Notes under the pieces: generated by a model | Database searches by the model: none | What the model was told of the DNA's origin: nothing | What the model saw: only the letters and a program-made list of their open reading frames with translations | In this document: positions 27,271 to 36,600 of the stretch, piece by piece | Numbering within the stretch: the stretch's first letter is position 1 | Layout of the letters: each line of letters starts with the position of its first letter | Position numbers and translations under genes: made by a program | Assembly (NCBI RefSeq): GCF_040655735.1 | Contig: NZ_JBFAKK010000001.1 | Span: 496,001-560,000, forward strand | From: Phytomonospora sp040655735 | Lineage (GTDB): Bacteria; Actinomycetota; Actinomycetes; Mycobacteriales; Micromonosporaceae | DNA: 64,000 nt | Direction of reading: 5' to 3'

Positions 27271-27290
27271 GGGTGTACCCAGGTACACCC
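27271..27290. promoter_or_regulatory. 20-bp palindrome after the Rhs gene
   Basis: GGGTGTACC-CA-GGTACACCC is a perfect 9-bp inverted repeat with a 2-base centre. It starts 5 bp after the Rhs stop codon and about 85 bp before the remains of the histidine kinase gene. It has no U-run, so it may be a protein operator (dyad of the TetR/GntR type) rather than a terminator, although a short RNA hairpin is also possible. Confidence 0.5.
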
Positions 27291-27375
27291 CGATCGGGCA
27301 GCCGGGTCCAATGGCGGCGAGTCCGCGCGGGCATCGTCGAAGCCGTCCTCTTCGTGACGGCGAAAGCGAGCCGGC

Positions 27376-28296
27376 GTGCGCACCCTCCAGATCCCCACGC
27401 CCACCCGCGCACCCCTGCGCACGATCCTGCCCCCGGCGGCGGTCTTCTTCGTCCTCGCGCTGGTCCTGTCGGGAGTCTTCGCCGCCGCGCAGACCGCCAC
27501 CGGCGTCACTGGTACGCCTTCATTTCCGCGAACAGCACCGCGACCATGCTCGCCGCCGCAGCCCTCGGACTGGCGTTCATCGCGGCCGGGCTGCGGCTGT
27601 CGGCACCGGTCCTGCGGCTCCACGCCCGCTGGACCCGCCTCCTGCTCGCCGCGCCCCACTCGGCCGAGTTATCCCGCCGCGTCGAGCACCTCACGGACAC
27701 CCGCGCCGACGCGATCGACACCCAGGCCGCCGAGCTGAGCCGCATCGAACGCGACCTCCACGACGGCGCCCAGGCGCGACTGATCGCCCTCGGCATGACC
27801 CTCGACCACGCCGCCCGCCTGCTCGACACCGACCTCGACAGCGCCCGCGATCTCCTCCTCGACGTCCGCGCGACCTCCTCGCGCGCCCTCCCGCACCGGT
27901 CGAGCCGGCCGCCTACTTCGCCGTCGCCGAGGCCCTCACCAACACCGCCAAGCACTCCGGCGGACGCTCCTGAAGGACAGGGTCACCGACACCGCCCAGT
28001 TCATCGACGCGGTACGACGGGTCGCGGCCGGCGGGACGGTGATGGACCCGCACGTGATCGCGCGCCTGCTCTCGCGTGGGGACGCGCGGCACCATCGGCT
28101 CGCTCACCCCTCGCGAGCGCGACGTGCTGGAACTGATGGCGGAGGGCCGGTCGAACGCGGCCATCGCGGCGAGCCTGCACTTCAGCCGGAGCGCGGTCGC
28201 CAAGCACACCGCCGGGATCTTCGCCAAGCTCGGCATCGGGGTGTCCGACGATGACAACCGCCGGGTGCCGGCGGTGCAACCTACCTGCGGCGCTGA
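27376..28296 (+). pseudogene. decayed NarL-type histidine kinase/response regulator pair
   Basis: Remnants of a two-component system, broken by frameshifts and deletions. An intact kinase plus regulator would need roughly 1.8 kb, but only 0.92 kb remain. In order: an N-terminal membrane segment from GTG 27376 (LPPAAVFFVLALVLSGVF); a frame change near 27505; a second membrane segment and the HisKA_3 H-box ERDLHDGAQARLIALGMTL; another frame change near 27895; and an N-box fragment EPAAYFAVAEALTNTAKHSG. The rest of the ATPase and the phosphoacceptor half of the receiver are missing. A receiver tail (FIDAVRRVAAGGTVMDPHVI) and a LuxR-type helix-turn-helix (LTPRERDVLELMAEGRSNAA) follow in different frames. 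The usual ending TYLRR-stop is present one frame away at 28279-28296. It is non-functional as read. Confidence 0.85.
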
Positions 28297-28817
28297 GACG
28301 GCAGGCGGCCGAGCCGTTCCAGCACCTGGGTCAGCAGCTCCTCCACCGGTCCGCTCGTCTCGACGCGCACGACCGAATCCGGCCACGGCGCGTACTCCTC
28401 ACGGCGGCGGCACACGTCGGCCCAGGTCGGGTCGGCGAAGTCCGGGACCGGCGGCCGGGCCTCCAGTCGCGCGCGGTGCAGGGCGAGGTCGTCGAGGACG
28501 CACTCGAACCAGACCACCGGGACCCCGGCCGCCGACCCGACCCGGTCCCAGGTCGCGCGTGCCTCGGCCACCGCGTTGACGGCGTCGACGACCGCGTCCC
28601 GGCCCGCCTTGAGCTGAACCTCCGCGACCGCCGCGGCGACCTCGTAGGCCGCGACACCGGCGCCGGCGTCCCGGCCGACACCGCAGCGCCACATCGCCGC
28701 CTCGGCGGTGTCGACCGACAGGTGGGTGCAGTCGAGCGCGGCGGCGGTCGCGGCGGCGAGGGTCGTCTTGCCGGCTCCGGGTAGTCCGGAGAAGACCACG
28801 AGCGTCGGTTCGGGCAC
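28281..28817 (-). CDS. small P-loop kinase (predicted kinase, AAA_33-type)
   Basis: A 178-residue soluble nucleotide-binding protein. The N terminus VVFSGLPGAGKTTLAAATAA is a Walker A motif, followed by DTAEAAMW and, in the centre, AGRDAVVDAVNAVAEARATW, the arrangement of small bacterial 'predicted kinases' related to polynucleotide or zeta-toxin-like kinases. The substrate is unknown. GTG 28817 is chosen because GGAGGA lies six bases upstream; longer readings to 29030 lack family sequence. The 3' end overlaps the tail of the decayed response regulator by 16 bp. It is transcribed divergently from the alpha/beta hydrolase. Confidence 0.75.
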   Translation of the reverse strand: MPEPTLVVFSGLPGAGKTTLAAATAAALDCTHLSVDTAEAAMWRCGVGRDAGAGVAAYEVAAAVAEVQLKAGRDAVVDAVNAVAEARATWDRVGSAAGVPVVWFECVLDDLALHRARLEARPPVPDFADPTWADVCRRREEYAPWPDSVVRVETSGPVEELLTQVLERLGRLPSQRRR

Positions 28818-29000
28818 CGTTCCTCCTTCGCGGGCGAGAGGGATCACGCTAGACCACCCTTGTCGGTGGTGCCTGCCGCTTCCGCCCGCTGCGGGCACGA
28901 TCGTGGTCCCGCGGCGCCGGGCCGACCCGGCAACAGCGGCCGTCCAGCTCAGGCCCGCGCGTTTTCGCTGTCGGCGTAGACCCTCGGCCATGGCCCCGTG

Positions 29001-29036
29001 CCGGTCGTAGCGTTCCACCCACCCCGTCACGACCGG
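29001..29036 (+). promoter_or_regulatory. 8-bp stem in hydrolase leader
   Basis: CCGGTCGT (29001-29008) and ACGACCGG (29029-29036) are complementary, with a 20-base loop. The right arm touches the GGAAGG ribosome binding site of the hydrolase gene at 29035-29040, so the stem could lower translation. It may also be chance in GC-rich DNA. Confidence 0.3.
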
Positions 29037-29047
29037 AAGGCCGAAGC

Positions 29048-29944
29048 ATGCCCCTCTTCGAGGTCAACGGCACCCGCCTGTTCGCCGACGTTCGCGGCGC
29101 CGATGACGCGCCCCCGCTGCTCTACGTCCACGGAGGCCCCGGCATGTCGGCCTTCGATTTCATGCACGTTCAGGGCGACCGCCTCGCCGGGACGTCCCGT
29201 GTCATCGGCGTAGACCAGCGCGGCCTACTGCGCTCCGACCCCCTGACCGTGGGCACCGAGCTGTCGGCCGAACTGGTCATCGCCGACTTCGAGGCGCTGC
29301 GTGAGACGCTGGGATACCGGCGCTGGGCGATCCTCGGCCACTCCTTCGGCGGCTGGCTGGCCACCGCCTACGCCCACCGCCACCCCGAGTCGGTCTCGGC
29401 CGTCGTCTTCGACTGCCCCGCCTGGGACGCCGACGTCGCCAACAAGCACCGCCTGGCGCTCGTGGCCGACAAACTGGAGGAGATCGGCGACACGGAGGGC
29501 GTCGAGCGCGCGCGGGCGCTGATGACGCTGCCGCGTCGCCTCACCCTCGAAGACGACGCGTGGAGCGTCATCGCCCGGCTCGGCGCGCGCACGCTCGAAC
29601 TGAACTTCCACCGGCAGGAGGCCGCCGTCGAGTTCACCGCCACCCGCGAGGACTCCGGTTTCACCGACGCCGACTTCGCCAGGGGCACCGCCGAACACGT
29701 CGTCGCGCTGCGCGGGTGCATGTTCGACTCCGCCCTGCCGCTGCTGCCCGGGCTGAAGCAGCCGAGCATGCTCGTCTACGGCCGCTACGACCCGGTGATG
29801 GCCCCGGTCGCCGTGATGTCCTACCGCGAGTCGCGGCCCGAGCCCGAGATCGCCGTTCTCGAAGGGTCGAGCCACCACACGCACATCGAGGAGCCGGACG
29901 CCTACGCGCGGGTCGTCGGCGCCTTCCTGAGCAGCCGGAGCTGA
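29048..29944 (+). CDS. alpha/beta hydrolase, proline iminopeptidase-like
   Basis: A 298-residue cytoplasmic serine hydrolase. The oxyanion-hole motif YVHGGPGMSAFDF near residue 30 and the nucleophile elbow GHSFGGW (Ser99) are characteristic of the proline iminopeptidase/epoxide hydrolase branch. The acid is probably the Asp in YGRYDPVM, and the base the His in SSHHTHIEEPD. A GGAAGG ribosome binding site precedes ATG 29048. The FAD monooxygenase follows 26 bp downstream on the same strand, so the two may be one transcription unit. The substrate is not predictable; small esters, amides or peptides are typical. Confidence 0.85.
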   Translation: MPLFEVNGTRLFADVRGADDAPPLLYVHGGPGMSAFDFMHVQGDRLAGTSRVIGVDQRGLLRSDPLTVGTELSAELVIADFEALRETLGYRRWAILGHSFGGWLATAYAHRHPESVSAVVFDCPAWDADVANKHRLALVADKLEEIGDTEGVERARALMTLPRRLTLEDDAWSVIARLGARTLELNFHRQEAAVEFTATREDSGFTDADFARGTAEHVVALRGCMFDSALPLLPGLKQPSMLVYGRYDPVMAPVAVMSYRESRPEPEIAVLEGSSHHTHIEEPDAYARVVGAFLSSRS

Positions 29945-29970
29945 CCTCGACCCCACCAGGTACATCCACA

Positions 29971-31479
29971 ATGGACGCGTACGATGAGCCGATGCGCACC
30001 CAGGTGACCGTGGCGGGCGCCGGCCCGACCGGCCTCGCGCTCGCCGCCGGCTTATCGGCGCGCGGAGTCTCCGTCCGCGTCGTCGACGCCGCCGAAGGTC
30101 CGGCGACGACCTCCCGGGCACTCGGGCTGCAACCGCGCGGAGCCGAGGTCCTCGGCCGCCTGGGAGCCCTCGGCGGGCTGGCCGCCCGCGCGGTCGGCGC
30201 CAAGCGCCTCACGGTCAAGGAGGGCGGCCGGACGGTCTTCCGGCTCGACTTCACCAGGGCCGAGGCGGCGCACCGGATCCTGTTCGTCTCCCAGACCGAG
30301 GTCGAGGCCGCGCTCCGCGAGCGTCTCACCGGCCTCGGCGGAACCGTCGAGTGGGGCACCGGCGTCACCGGCGCCGAGCAGGACGGCGACGGCGTCAAGG
30401 TGACCGTGGCGACCGCAGACGGCACCGGCACCTTCGGTACCGACTGGCTCGTCGGCTGCGACGGCGCGCACAGCGCCGTCCGCGACCTCGCCGGCATCGG
30501 CTTCCCCGGCACCCGCATCGTCGAGAACCTGCTGCTGGCCGACCTGCGCGCCGACTGGACCTTCGACCGCGAGGGCTCCACCACCTGGCTCGGCGCGTCC
30601 GGCGCGCTGATCGTCATGCCGCTTCCCGACGGCGCCTGGCGCGTCATCACCGAGCCCGCGCACGACGTCGCCGCCGTCACCGCGACCGAGATCGCCGCGG
30701 CCGTCCGCGCCGATCTGGCCGCACGAACCGGCGCCGACGGCGAACCGGAAGTGCTGTGGACCTCCCGCTTCCGCGTCCACCGCCGCCTCGCCGACACCTA
30801 CCGCAGTGGCCGCGTCTTCCTCGCCGGGGACGCCGCGCACGTGCACAGCCCGATCGGCGCGCAGGGCATGAACACCGGGCTCGCCGACGCCGAGAACCTC
30901 GCCTGGAAACTCGCCGCCGTCATCGGCGGCAGCGCCTCGCCGAGCCTGCTCCACACCTACGAGGCCGAGCGCAGGCCGCTCGCCGAGGCCGTCCTGGCGA
31001 ACACCTCGACGGTCACCTCGCTGCTCCTGGCGCCCACCCGCGCCCGCCGCCTCCTGCGCGACCTTCTGATCCGGCCCCTGCTGCGCCTGCCCGCCGTCCA
31101 GAAGGGACTGTGGCGGCTCACTTCGCAGCTGGGCCAGCACTATCGCGGCAGCGTCCTCGCCGCCGGCGGCGGACCCCGCCGGGGCCCGCGCCCCGGAGAC
31201 AGGGCCCCGAACCTCACCTGCCGCCGCCAGGACGGCGCGGCCACCGTGCTGCACGCCGCTCTCGACGGCCGCTGGGCCGTCGTGGCACCCGAAGGCGCCG
31301 CCGACTACACCGACGCGGTCGCCGGGGTCGTGGGCTCGGACGACGTGCTCACTCTCGCCCACGACGGGCGCGAAGTCCTCCTCGTCCGTCCCGACGGGCA
31401 TCTCGCCTGGCGCCGGGACCCCTCCGACGGCGGACCCGCGGCACTCGCCGGCTGGTTGCGCGCGGCACTCGGCCGCTGA
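29971..31479 (+). CDS. FAD-dependent aromatic monooxygenase
   Basis: A 502-residue flavoprotein of the PheA/TetX/RdmE group of aromatic hydroxylases. The Rossmann motif VAGAGPTGLALAAGL binds the FAD ADP part, the central DG motif is GCDGAHSAVRDLAGI, and the second FAD motif is VFLAGDAAHVHSPIGAQGMN. The C-terminal 100 residues are a thioredoxin-like tail seen in polyketide and rifampicin monooxygenases. It could detoxify an aromatic antibiotic or tailor a natural product. ATG 29971 is taken as start; ATG 29992 is equally possible, since neither has a strong ribosome binding site. A bidirectional terminator follows. No link to the NRPS is shown by its orientation. Confidence 0.85.
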   Translation: MDAYDEPMRTQVTVAGAGPTGLALAAGLSARGVSVRVVDAAEGPATTSRALGLQPRGAEVLGRLGALGGLAARAVGAKRLTVKEGGRTVFRLDFTRAEAAHRILFVSQTEVEAALRERLTGLGGTVEWGTGVTGAEQDGDGVKVTVATADGTGTFGTDWLVGCDGAHSAVRDLAGIGFPGTRIVENLLLADLRADWTFDREGSTTWLGASGALIVMPLPDGAWRVITEPAHDVAAVTATEIAAAVRADLAARTGADGEPEVLWTSRFRVHRRLADTYRSGRVFLAGDAAHVHSPIGAQGMNTGLADAENLAWKLAAVIGGSASPSLLHTYEAERRPLAEAVLANTSTVTSLLLAPTRARRLLRDLLIRPLLRLPAVQKGLWRLTSQLGQHYRGSVLAAGGGPRRGPRPGDRAPNLTCRRQDGAATVLHAALDGRWAVVAPEGAADYTDAVAGVVGSDDVLTLAHDGREVLLVRPDGHLAWRRDPSDGGPAALAGWLRAALGR

Positions 31480-31506
31480 GCCCGGCACGCCCCCAGACGC
31501 GGGCGG

Positions 31507-31536
31507 TCCGGCCCCGTCTGCGCGGACGGGGCCGGA
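31507..31536. terminator. bidirectional hairpin terminator
   Basis: TCCGGCCCCGTC and GACGGGGCCGGA form a perfect 12-bp stem around a 6-base loop (TGCGCG). It sits between the ends of two convergent genes, the monooxygenase and the C-T protein. The following T-run is weak, as is common in actinomycetes. Confidence 0.8.
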
Positions 31537-31607
31537 TCGTTTCGCCTAGGGCGTGTCCGGTGGATCACCGCGGGTGCCCACAGGCCCCACGGGACGAGCG
31601 CCGGCCG

Positions 31608-33248
31608 TCAGGCCGCGTCGACCAGCGCCGTCACGCCGGCGGCGAACCCGCCGAGGGTCGGGCGGTCGAAGATCAGCCGCACGGGCAGCCGCACCCCGAG
31701 CTCCGAGCGCAGGCGGATGATCATCCGGGTGGCGGCCAGCGAGTGCCCACCGAGATCGAAGAAGTCGTCGCCGGCGGTGATCCCGGGCCGCTGGAGGACG
31801 TCCTCCCACACCGCGGCCACCTTCGCCTCCATCGGTGAGACCTCGGCGACGGGCGCGACCGCGACGGGCCGCGCGGCGGCGTCGCCGGCCACCGCCGGGG
31901 TCGCGGCGACCGCCGCTTCGACGGGACCGGCAACCGGCCGGTCGGGGTCGGCGGCGATCTCCTCCAGGATCCGGCGGTACTCGTCCTGGAGGACCGCGAC
32001 GGCCTCCGCCGAGAGCACCCTCCCGTCGTAGTCCCACACGCCCTGGTGGCCGCCGACCTCGCTCATCACCGTCAGCACCAGGTCCACCGGCGGCGGCTCG
32101 GAGGCCATCGCCAGGGGCTCGATGACCGTCCCCGGCAGCTCCACCTCGGCCCGGTCGATGTCGACCAGCTGGAACATCACGTTGAAGAACGGCTGCCGGC
32201 CCGGCTCGCGCGGCGGATTGATCTCGGCGACGACGTGCTCGAAAGGCGCGTCCTGGTGAGCGTGCGCGTCGAGGGTGGTCGCCGCGACCGCGCCGATCAG
32301 CTCCCGGTAGCTCGGGTGCCCCGCCAGGTCCAGTCGCAGCGCGACGGTGTTGACGAAGAATCCGATCAGCGGCTCGATCTCGGTACGCGTGCGGCCCGAC
32401 AGCAGCGATCCCACGACCAGGTCGCCGCGCCCGGCGTGCCGCCCGAGCAGCAGGCCGTAGGCGGCCAGCAGCACCGAGAACAGCGAGGCGCCCTCGCCGC
32501 GTGCCAGATCCTCCAGCGAGCTGAGCAGCTCCGCCGGGAGGGGCCGGCCGCTCGACCCGGGAATCCGCTCACCCGGACCGACCACGCCCAACGGGATCGG
32601 TTCGCTGCCCGACAGGCGCTCGCGCCAGTACCCGGTCTGCCGCGCCAGCTCGGCGCCGGTGAGCCAGTCGCGCTGCCATTCGGCGTAGTCGGCGTACTGG
32701 ATCGGCGGTTCGGGCAGCGCCGGCGCGCCGCCGGCGGTGTATCCGGCGGTCAGTTCGGCGTGCAGCAGACGCAGGGAGGCCGCGTCGGCGGCGAGATGGT
32801 CGAGGGTCACGACAAGGACGTGCTCCTCGGCGCCGAGCCGAACGAGCAGCGCGCGCAGCGGCGGCTCGGCGGCCGCGTCGAAGGAACGCAGCAGCTCGGC
32901 CCGGGACACCCGGGCGAGATGGTCGTGGGGATCGGTTTCGGACTCGAGGTCGAGGGTCGACAGGGGCACCGGCGCCGGCGGGGCGATGAGCTGCACCAGC
33001 TCGCCGTCGAGGACGTCGAGCGTGGTCCGCAGCATCTCGTGCCGCGCGACGACGCCGTCGAGGGCGCGCCGCAACCGCTCGGCGTCGAAGACGCCGCGGA
33101 AGCGCAGGCCGACCTGGACGTTGTAGGTCGGTGCCCCGTCCTCCATCTGCTCCAGCATCCACATCCGCTCCTGAGCGAACGAGGCCCGCGCCACCAGCAC
33201 TTCTTCCGCTGTCGGGGTAGTCACAGAGGTCTCCATGGGAGCGACCAT
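31608..33248 (-). CDS. free-standing NRPS condensation-carrier (C-T) protein
   Basis: A 546-residue NRPS protein with a condensation domain (residues about 20-450) and a peptidyl carrier domain (about 465-545), and no adenylation domain. The C domain begins ASFAQERMWMLEQ. The catalytic motif HHxxxDG is DHLAADA (around residues 149-155): the second, catalytic His and the Asp are kept, while the first His and the Gly are replaced. The carrier has the phosphopantetheine site DFFDLGGHSL. The carrier must be loaded by an A domain in trans, for example the standalone one in this locus. ATG 33248 has AGGAG three bases upstream; ATG 33236 is an alternative start. It is transcribed away from the mbtH-led operon, across a shared regulatory region. 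Confidence 0.85.
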   Translation of the reverse strand: MVAPMETSVTTPTAEEVLVARASFAQERMWMLEQMEDGAPTYNVQVGLRFRGVFDAERLRRALDGVVARHEMLRTTLDVLDGELVQLIAPPAPVPLSTLDLESETDPHDHLARVSRAELLRSFDAAAEPPLRALLVRLGAEEHVLVVTLDHLAADAASLRLLHAELTAGYTAGGAPALPEPPIQYADYAEWQRDWLTGAELARQTGYWRERLSGSEPIPLGVVGPGERIPGSSGRPLPAELLSSLEDLARGEGASLFSVLLAAYGLLLGRHAGRGDLVVGSLLSGRTRTEIEPLIGFFVNTVALRLDLAGHPSYRELIGAVAATTLDAHAHQDAPFEHVVAEINPPREPGRQPFFNVMFQLVDIDRAEVELPGTVIEPLAMASEPPPVDLVLTVMSEVGGHQGVWDYDGRVLSAEAVAVLQDEYRRILEEIAADPDRPVAGPVEAAVAATPAVAGDAAARPVAVAPVAEVSPMEAKVAAVWEDVLQRPGITAGDDFFDLGGHSLAATRMIIRLRSELGVRLPVRLIFDRPTLGGFAAGVTALVDAA

Positions 33249-33259
33249 CCGCTCCTGGG

Positions 33260-33319
33260 CTATCCGGTCGGTATCGGCTCGCCATCTCGATCGATAGCGC
33301 ACCGAAAGGCCGCCGATAG
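33260..33319. promoter_or_regulatory. SARP-type heptamer operator, left divergent promoter
   Basis: Five CTATCGG-like heptamers lie between the C-T gene and mbtH. Plus strand: CTATCCG at 33260-33266 and GTATCGG at 33271-33277, 11 bp apart. Minus strand: CTATCGG at 33319-33313, CTTTCGG at 33308-33302 and CTATCGA at 33297-33291, each 11 bp apart. Direct heptamers with 11-bp period are the known format of SARP binding sites. The 20-base block from 33259 matches 18 of 20 bases of the block from 49487 in the other divergent promoter. Confidence 0.7.
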
Positions 33320-33370
33320 ACGCCGTCGCGATCGTTTCGGTCAAGCCCCGACAGCGAACAGGAGCACGCC

Positions 33371-33577
33371 GTGTTCGACGACGACCAGAGCACCTACCGC
33401 GTCGTGACCAACGACGAAGAGCAGTACTCGATCTGGCCCGCCCACCGCGACATCCCCGCGGGCTGGCACGACGAGGGCACCTCGGGCACCCGGCAGGTGT
33501 GCCTCGACCACATCGAGACCGTGTGGACCGACATGCGCCCACTGAGCCTGCGCCGCCGTATGGCCGACGCAGCCTGA
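33371..33577 (+). CDS. MbtH-like NRPS accessory protein
   Basis: A 68-residue MbtH family protein that binds adenylation domains and is often needed for their solubility and activity. The family signature is complete: NDEEQYSIWPAHRDIPAGWH, then the conserved cysteine region RQVCLDHIETVWTDMRPLSL, with its three tryptophans. The start is GTG 33371, with GGAG ten bases upstream. The large NRPS gene begins 49 bp downstream, so the two are probably co-transcribed from the SARP-type promoter region. Confidence 0.95.
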   Translation: MFDDDQSTYRVVTNDEEQYSIWPAHRDIPAGWHDEGTSGTRQVCLDHIETVWTDMRPLSLRRRMADAA

Positions 33578-33626
33578 GCCAGCCCCGAACCCCAGCCCGC
33601 CGCCTCGCCGCAAGGGATCGCCCATC

Positions 33627-36600
33627 ATGACCTCAGACATCGCCGCCCCCCACCTCAGCGAGGCGAAACGGCTCCTGCTCGAACGCAGGCTCCGCGGTCT
33701 CGGCGCGGGCCCCGCACCGGCGGGGATCCCGCGCCGGACCGAGCCGGGACCGGCGCCCCTGTCGCCGGCCCAGCACGGCGTCTGGCTCGCCGACCAGCTC
33801 CGCTCCGACAACACGCTGTCGGGGGTCTACCGGGTCATGTGGCTGCGCGGACACGTCGACACCGCCGCCTTCACCGAGGCGGTCGCCGCCCTGGTTCGCC
33901 GGCACGAGATCCTGCGCACCACCTACGAATCCACGCCCGGCGGACCCGTGCAGGTCCCGCGCGAACCCGGCGAGGCGCCCCTGACCATCGCCGAGGCGCC
34001 CGGCGACACCCTCGCCGAACGCCGCGCGAACGCGCTCGCCGAGGCCGAGCGCCACGCCGGCGAGGCCTTCGACCTGGCGAACGGGCCGCTGTTCACCGCC
34101 GCGCTGACCGCCGTCGCCGACGACGAGCACCTGCTCGTCCTGCGAATGCACCACCTGCTCACCGACGAGTGGTCCTGCGGACTGCTCGCCCGCGAACTCG
34201 CCGCGCTGTACTCCGCGCGCCGCCGCGGCACCCCCGACGGTCTCGCCGAACTGCCCGTCCAGTACGCCGACTACGCCGCCTGGCTGAGCGAGCCGGCCCA
34301 GACCGAGCGCCGCGAGCGCGACACCGGTTACTGGCGCGACGCCCTCGCCGGTGTGCCGCCCGTCCTCGAACTGCCCACCGACCGCATCCGCCCCGACGAG
34401 CCGTCCTACCGGGGCGGCGTCGAGCGCCGGACGCTGTCGCCCGAGCTGAGCGCGGGCCTGCGGGCACTGGCCGCCGCCCACAAGACCACGATGTTCAGCG
34501 CGCTGATGGCGCTGTTCGGCACGGTCCTGCACCGCTACAGCGGTCAGGGCCGCTTCGCGGTCGGATCGCTGCTGTCGGGCCGGGGGAGGCCCGAGGCGGA
34601 GTCGATGATGGGCATGTTCGCCTCCACCGTGGCGATCCCGCTCGACTTCACCGGTTCCCCGTCCTTCGCCGAGGCGCTCGGCCGCGCCGGCTCCTCGGTC
34701 ACCGGCGCCCTCGACCACCAGGACGCGACCTTCGACCAGGTCGTCGCGGCCCTGCGGCTGCCGCGCGAACCCGGCCGCAACCCGCTGTTCCAGGTCATTT
34801 TCCAGTGCGTGGAGGCCAGCGAGCACGAGTGGGACTTCGACGGCCTGAGCTGCGAGCCGGCCTGGTTCGACACCGGACTGGCCAAAGTGGACCTGACCCT
34901 GATCGCGGTCAACCACCCCGACGGAGTCACCCTCGACCTGACCTACGCCACCGACCTGTACCGCCCGCACTTCGCCGCGCGGCTCCTCGACCACCTCGCC
35001 AACATCGCGGCCGCCGCCGTCGCCGATCCGGGCACCCGTGTCGCCGACGCGGGCATGCTCACCGGCCCCGAGCGGCGCGACGCGCTCGTCGAGTGGAACG
35101 CCACCGCGATGGAGTACCCGACCACGGCGACGGTCCACGGCCTGGTCGAGGAGTGGGCGAACCGCGAGCCCGCCCGCCCGGCGATCTGGCGCCTCGACGG
35201 GACCGCCGTCACCTTTGGCGAGCTCAACGCCCTCGCCAACAAGACCGCGCACTACCTGCGCGGCCTCGGCGTCGGGCGCGAGACGCTGGTGGGCGTCTGC
35301 GCCGACCACTCCGTCGAGATGTTCGTGGCCCTGCTCGGCGTCCTCAAAGCCGGCGGCGCCTACGTGCCGCTCGACGTGGCCCTGCCCCGCCAGCGCGCCG
35401 AGTGGATCCTGGCCGACACGGCCGCGCCGATCGTGGTCACCACCGAGGCGCTGCGCGCGTCGATCCCGGAGACCTTCACCGGCCGGATGGTCACCATCGA
35501 CGGGGACTGGCCGTCGATCGAGGCGTGCTCCGACGCCGATCCGGAGCCGCTGTCGACGGCCGACAACCTGCTCTACATCATCTACACCTCCGGCTCCACC
35601 GGCCGCCCGAAAGGCGTGCTGGTCCCGCACCGGGGCGTGGTGAACTACCTCTGGTGGGCCGTCGAGGGCTACGGCCTCGACGGCGAGCGCGGAGCCCCGA
35701 TGCTGGGGTCGATCGCCTTCGACCTGTCGGTGCCGAACTTCTGGCTGCCGCTGACCGGCGGCAAATGCGTGACGCTGCTGCCGACCGACAAGAGCCTGGA
35801 GACGCTCGCCGAGGCGCTCACCGAGCCCGGCGACTTCAGCCTCCTCAAGATCACCCCGGGGCATCTCGACGTCATGCGCGGCATGCTCGAACCCGGCTCC
35901 GTCGACTCGGTGCGGACCTTCGTGGTCGGCGCCGACGAGGTGCGCCCCGAGACGGTCTCCGGATGGCGCGCGGTGGCGCCAAACGCCCGCATCATCAACG
36001 AGTACGGCCCGACCGAGACGGTCGTCGGCTGCTCGATCTACACCGTGCCGCCGGACTTCGACGCCTCCGTCTCGGTGTCGATCGGCAAGCCCATCGGCAA
36101 CCTGCGCATGTACGTCCTCGACGCCGGCCTCAACCCCGCGCCCGTGGGCGTGGTCGGCGAGCTCTACATCGGCGGCGACGGCGTCGCGCGCGGCTACCTG
36201 CACCGCCCCGCACTCACCGCCGAGAAGTTCGTACCCGACCCCTACGGCGCGCCCGGCGAACGGCTGTACCGCACCGGCGACCTGGCCCGCTACCGCGCCG
36301 ACGGCGACTTCGAGTTCCTCGGCCGCACCGACTTCCAGGTCAAGATCCGCGGCTACCGGATCGAGCTCGGCGAGGTCGAGGCCCGCCTGGGACTCCACCC
36401 CGGCGTCACCGAGGCGGTGGCCGCCGCCGTGACCGGCCGCAACGGGCACAAGCGGCTCGTCGGGTACCTCGTCGCCGCCGACCCGGACGCGGCGCCCGCA
36501 CCGGCCGAACTGCGCGAGTTCATGGCCGCCGAACTGCCCGAGTACATGGTCCCGTCGGTCTTCGTGACCCTCCCGGCGATGCCCCTGACCTCGGCGGGCA

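Noticed and set aside
27273..28136. An intact sensor kinase encoded by the 287-codon frame
   Set aside because: The start is upstream noise, the ATPase is missing, and the kinase motifs jump between three frames, so the region is better described as a pseudogene.
28853..28870. ACCACC-CTTGTC-GGTGGT hairpin upstream of the small kinase
   Set aside because: Only six base pairs in a GC-rich leader; too short to call a regulatory site or terminator.
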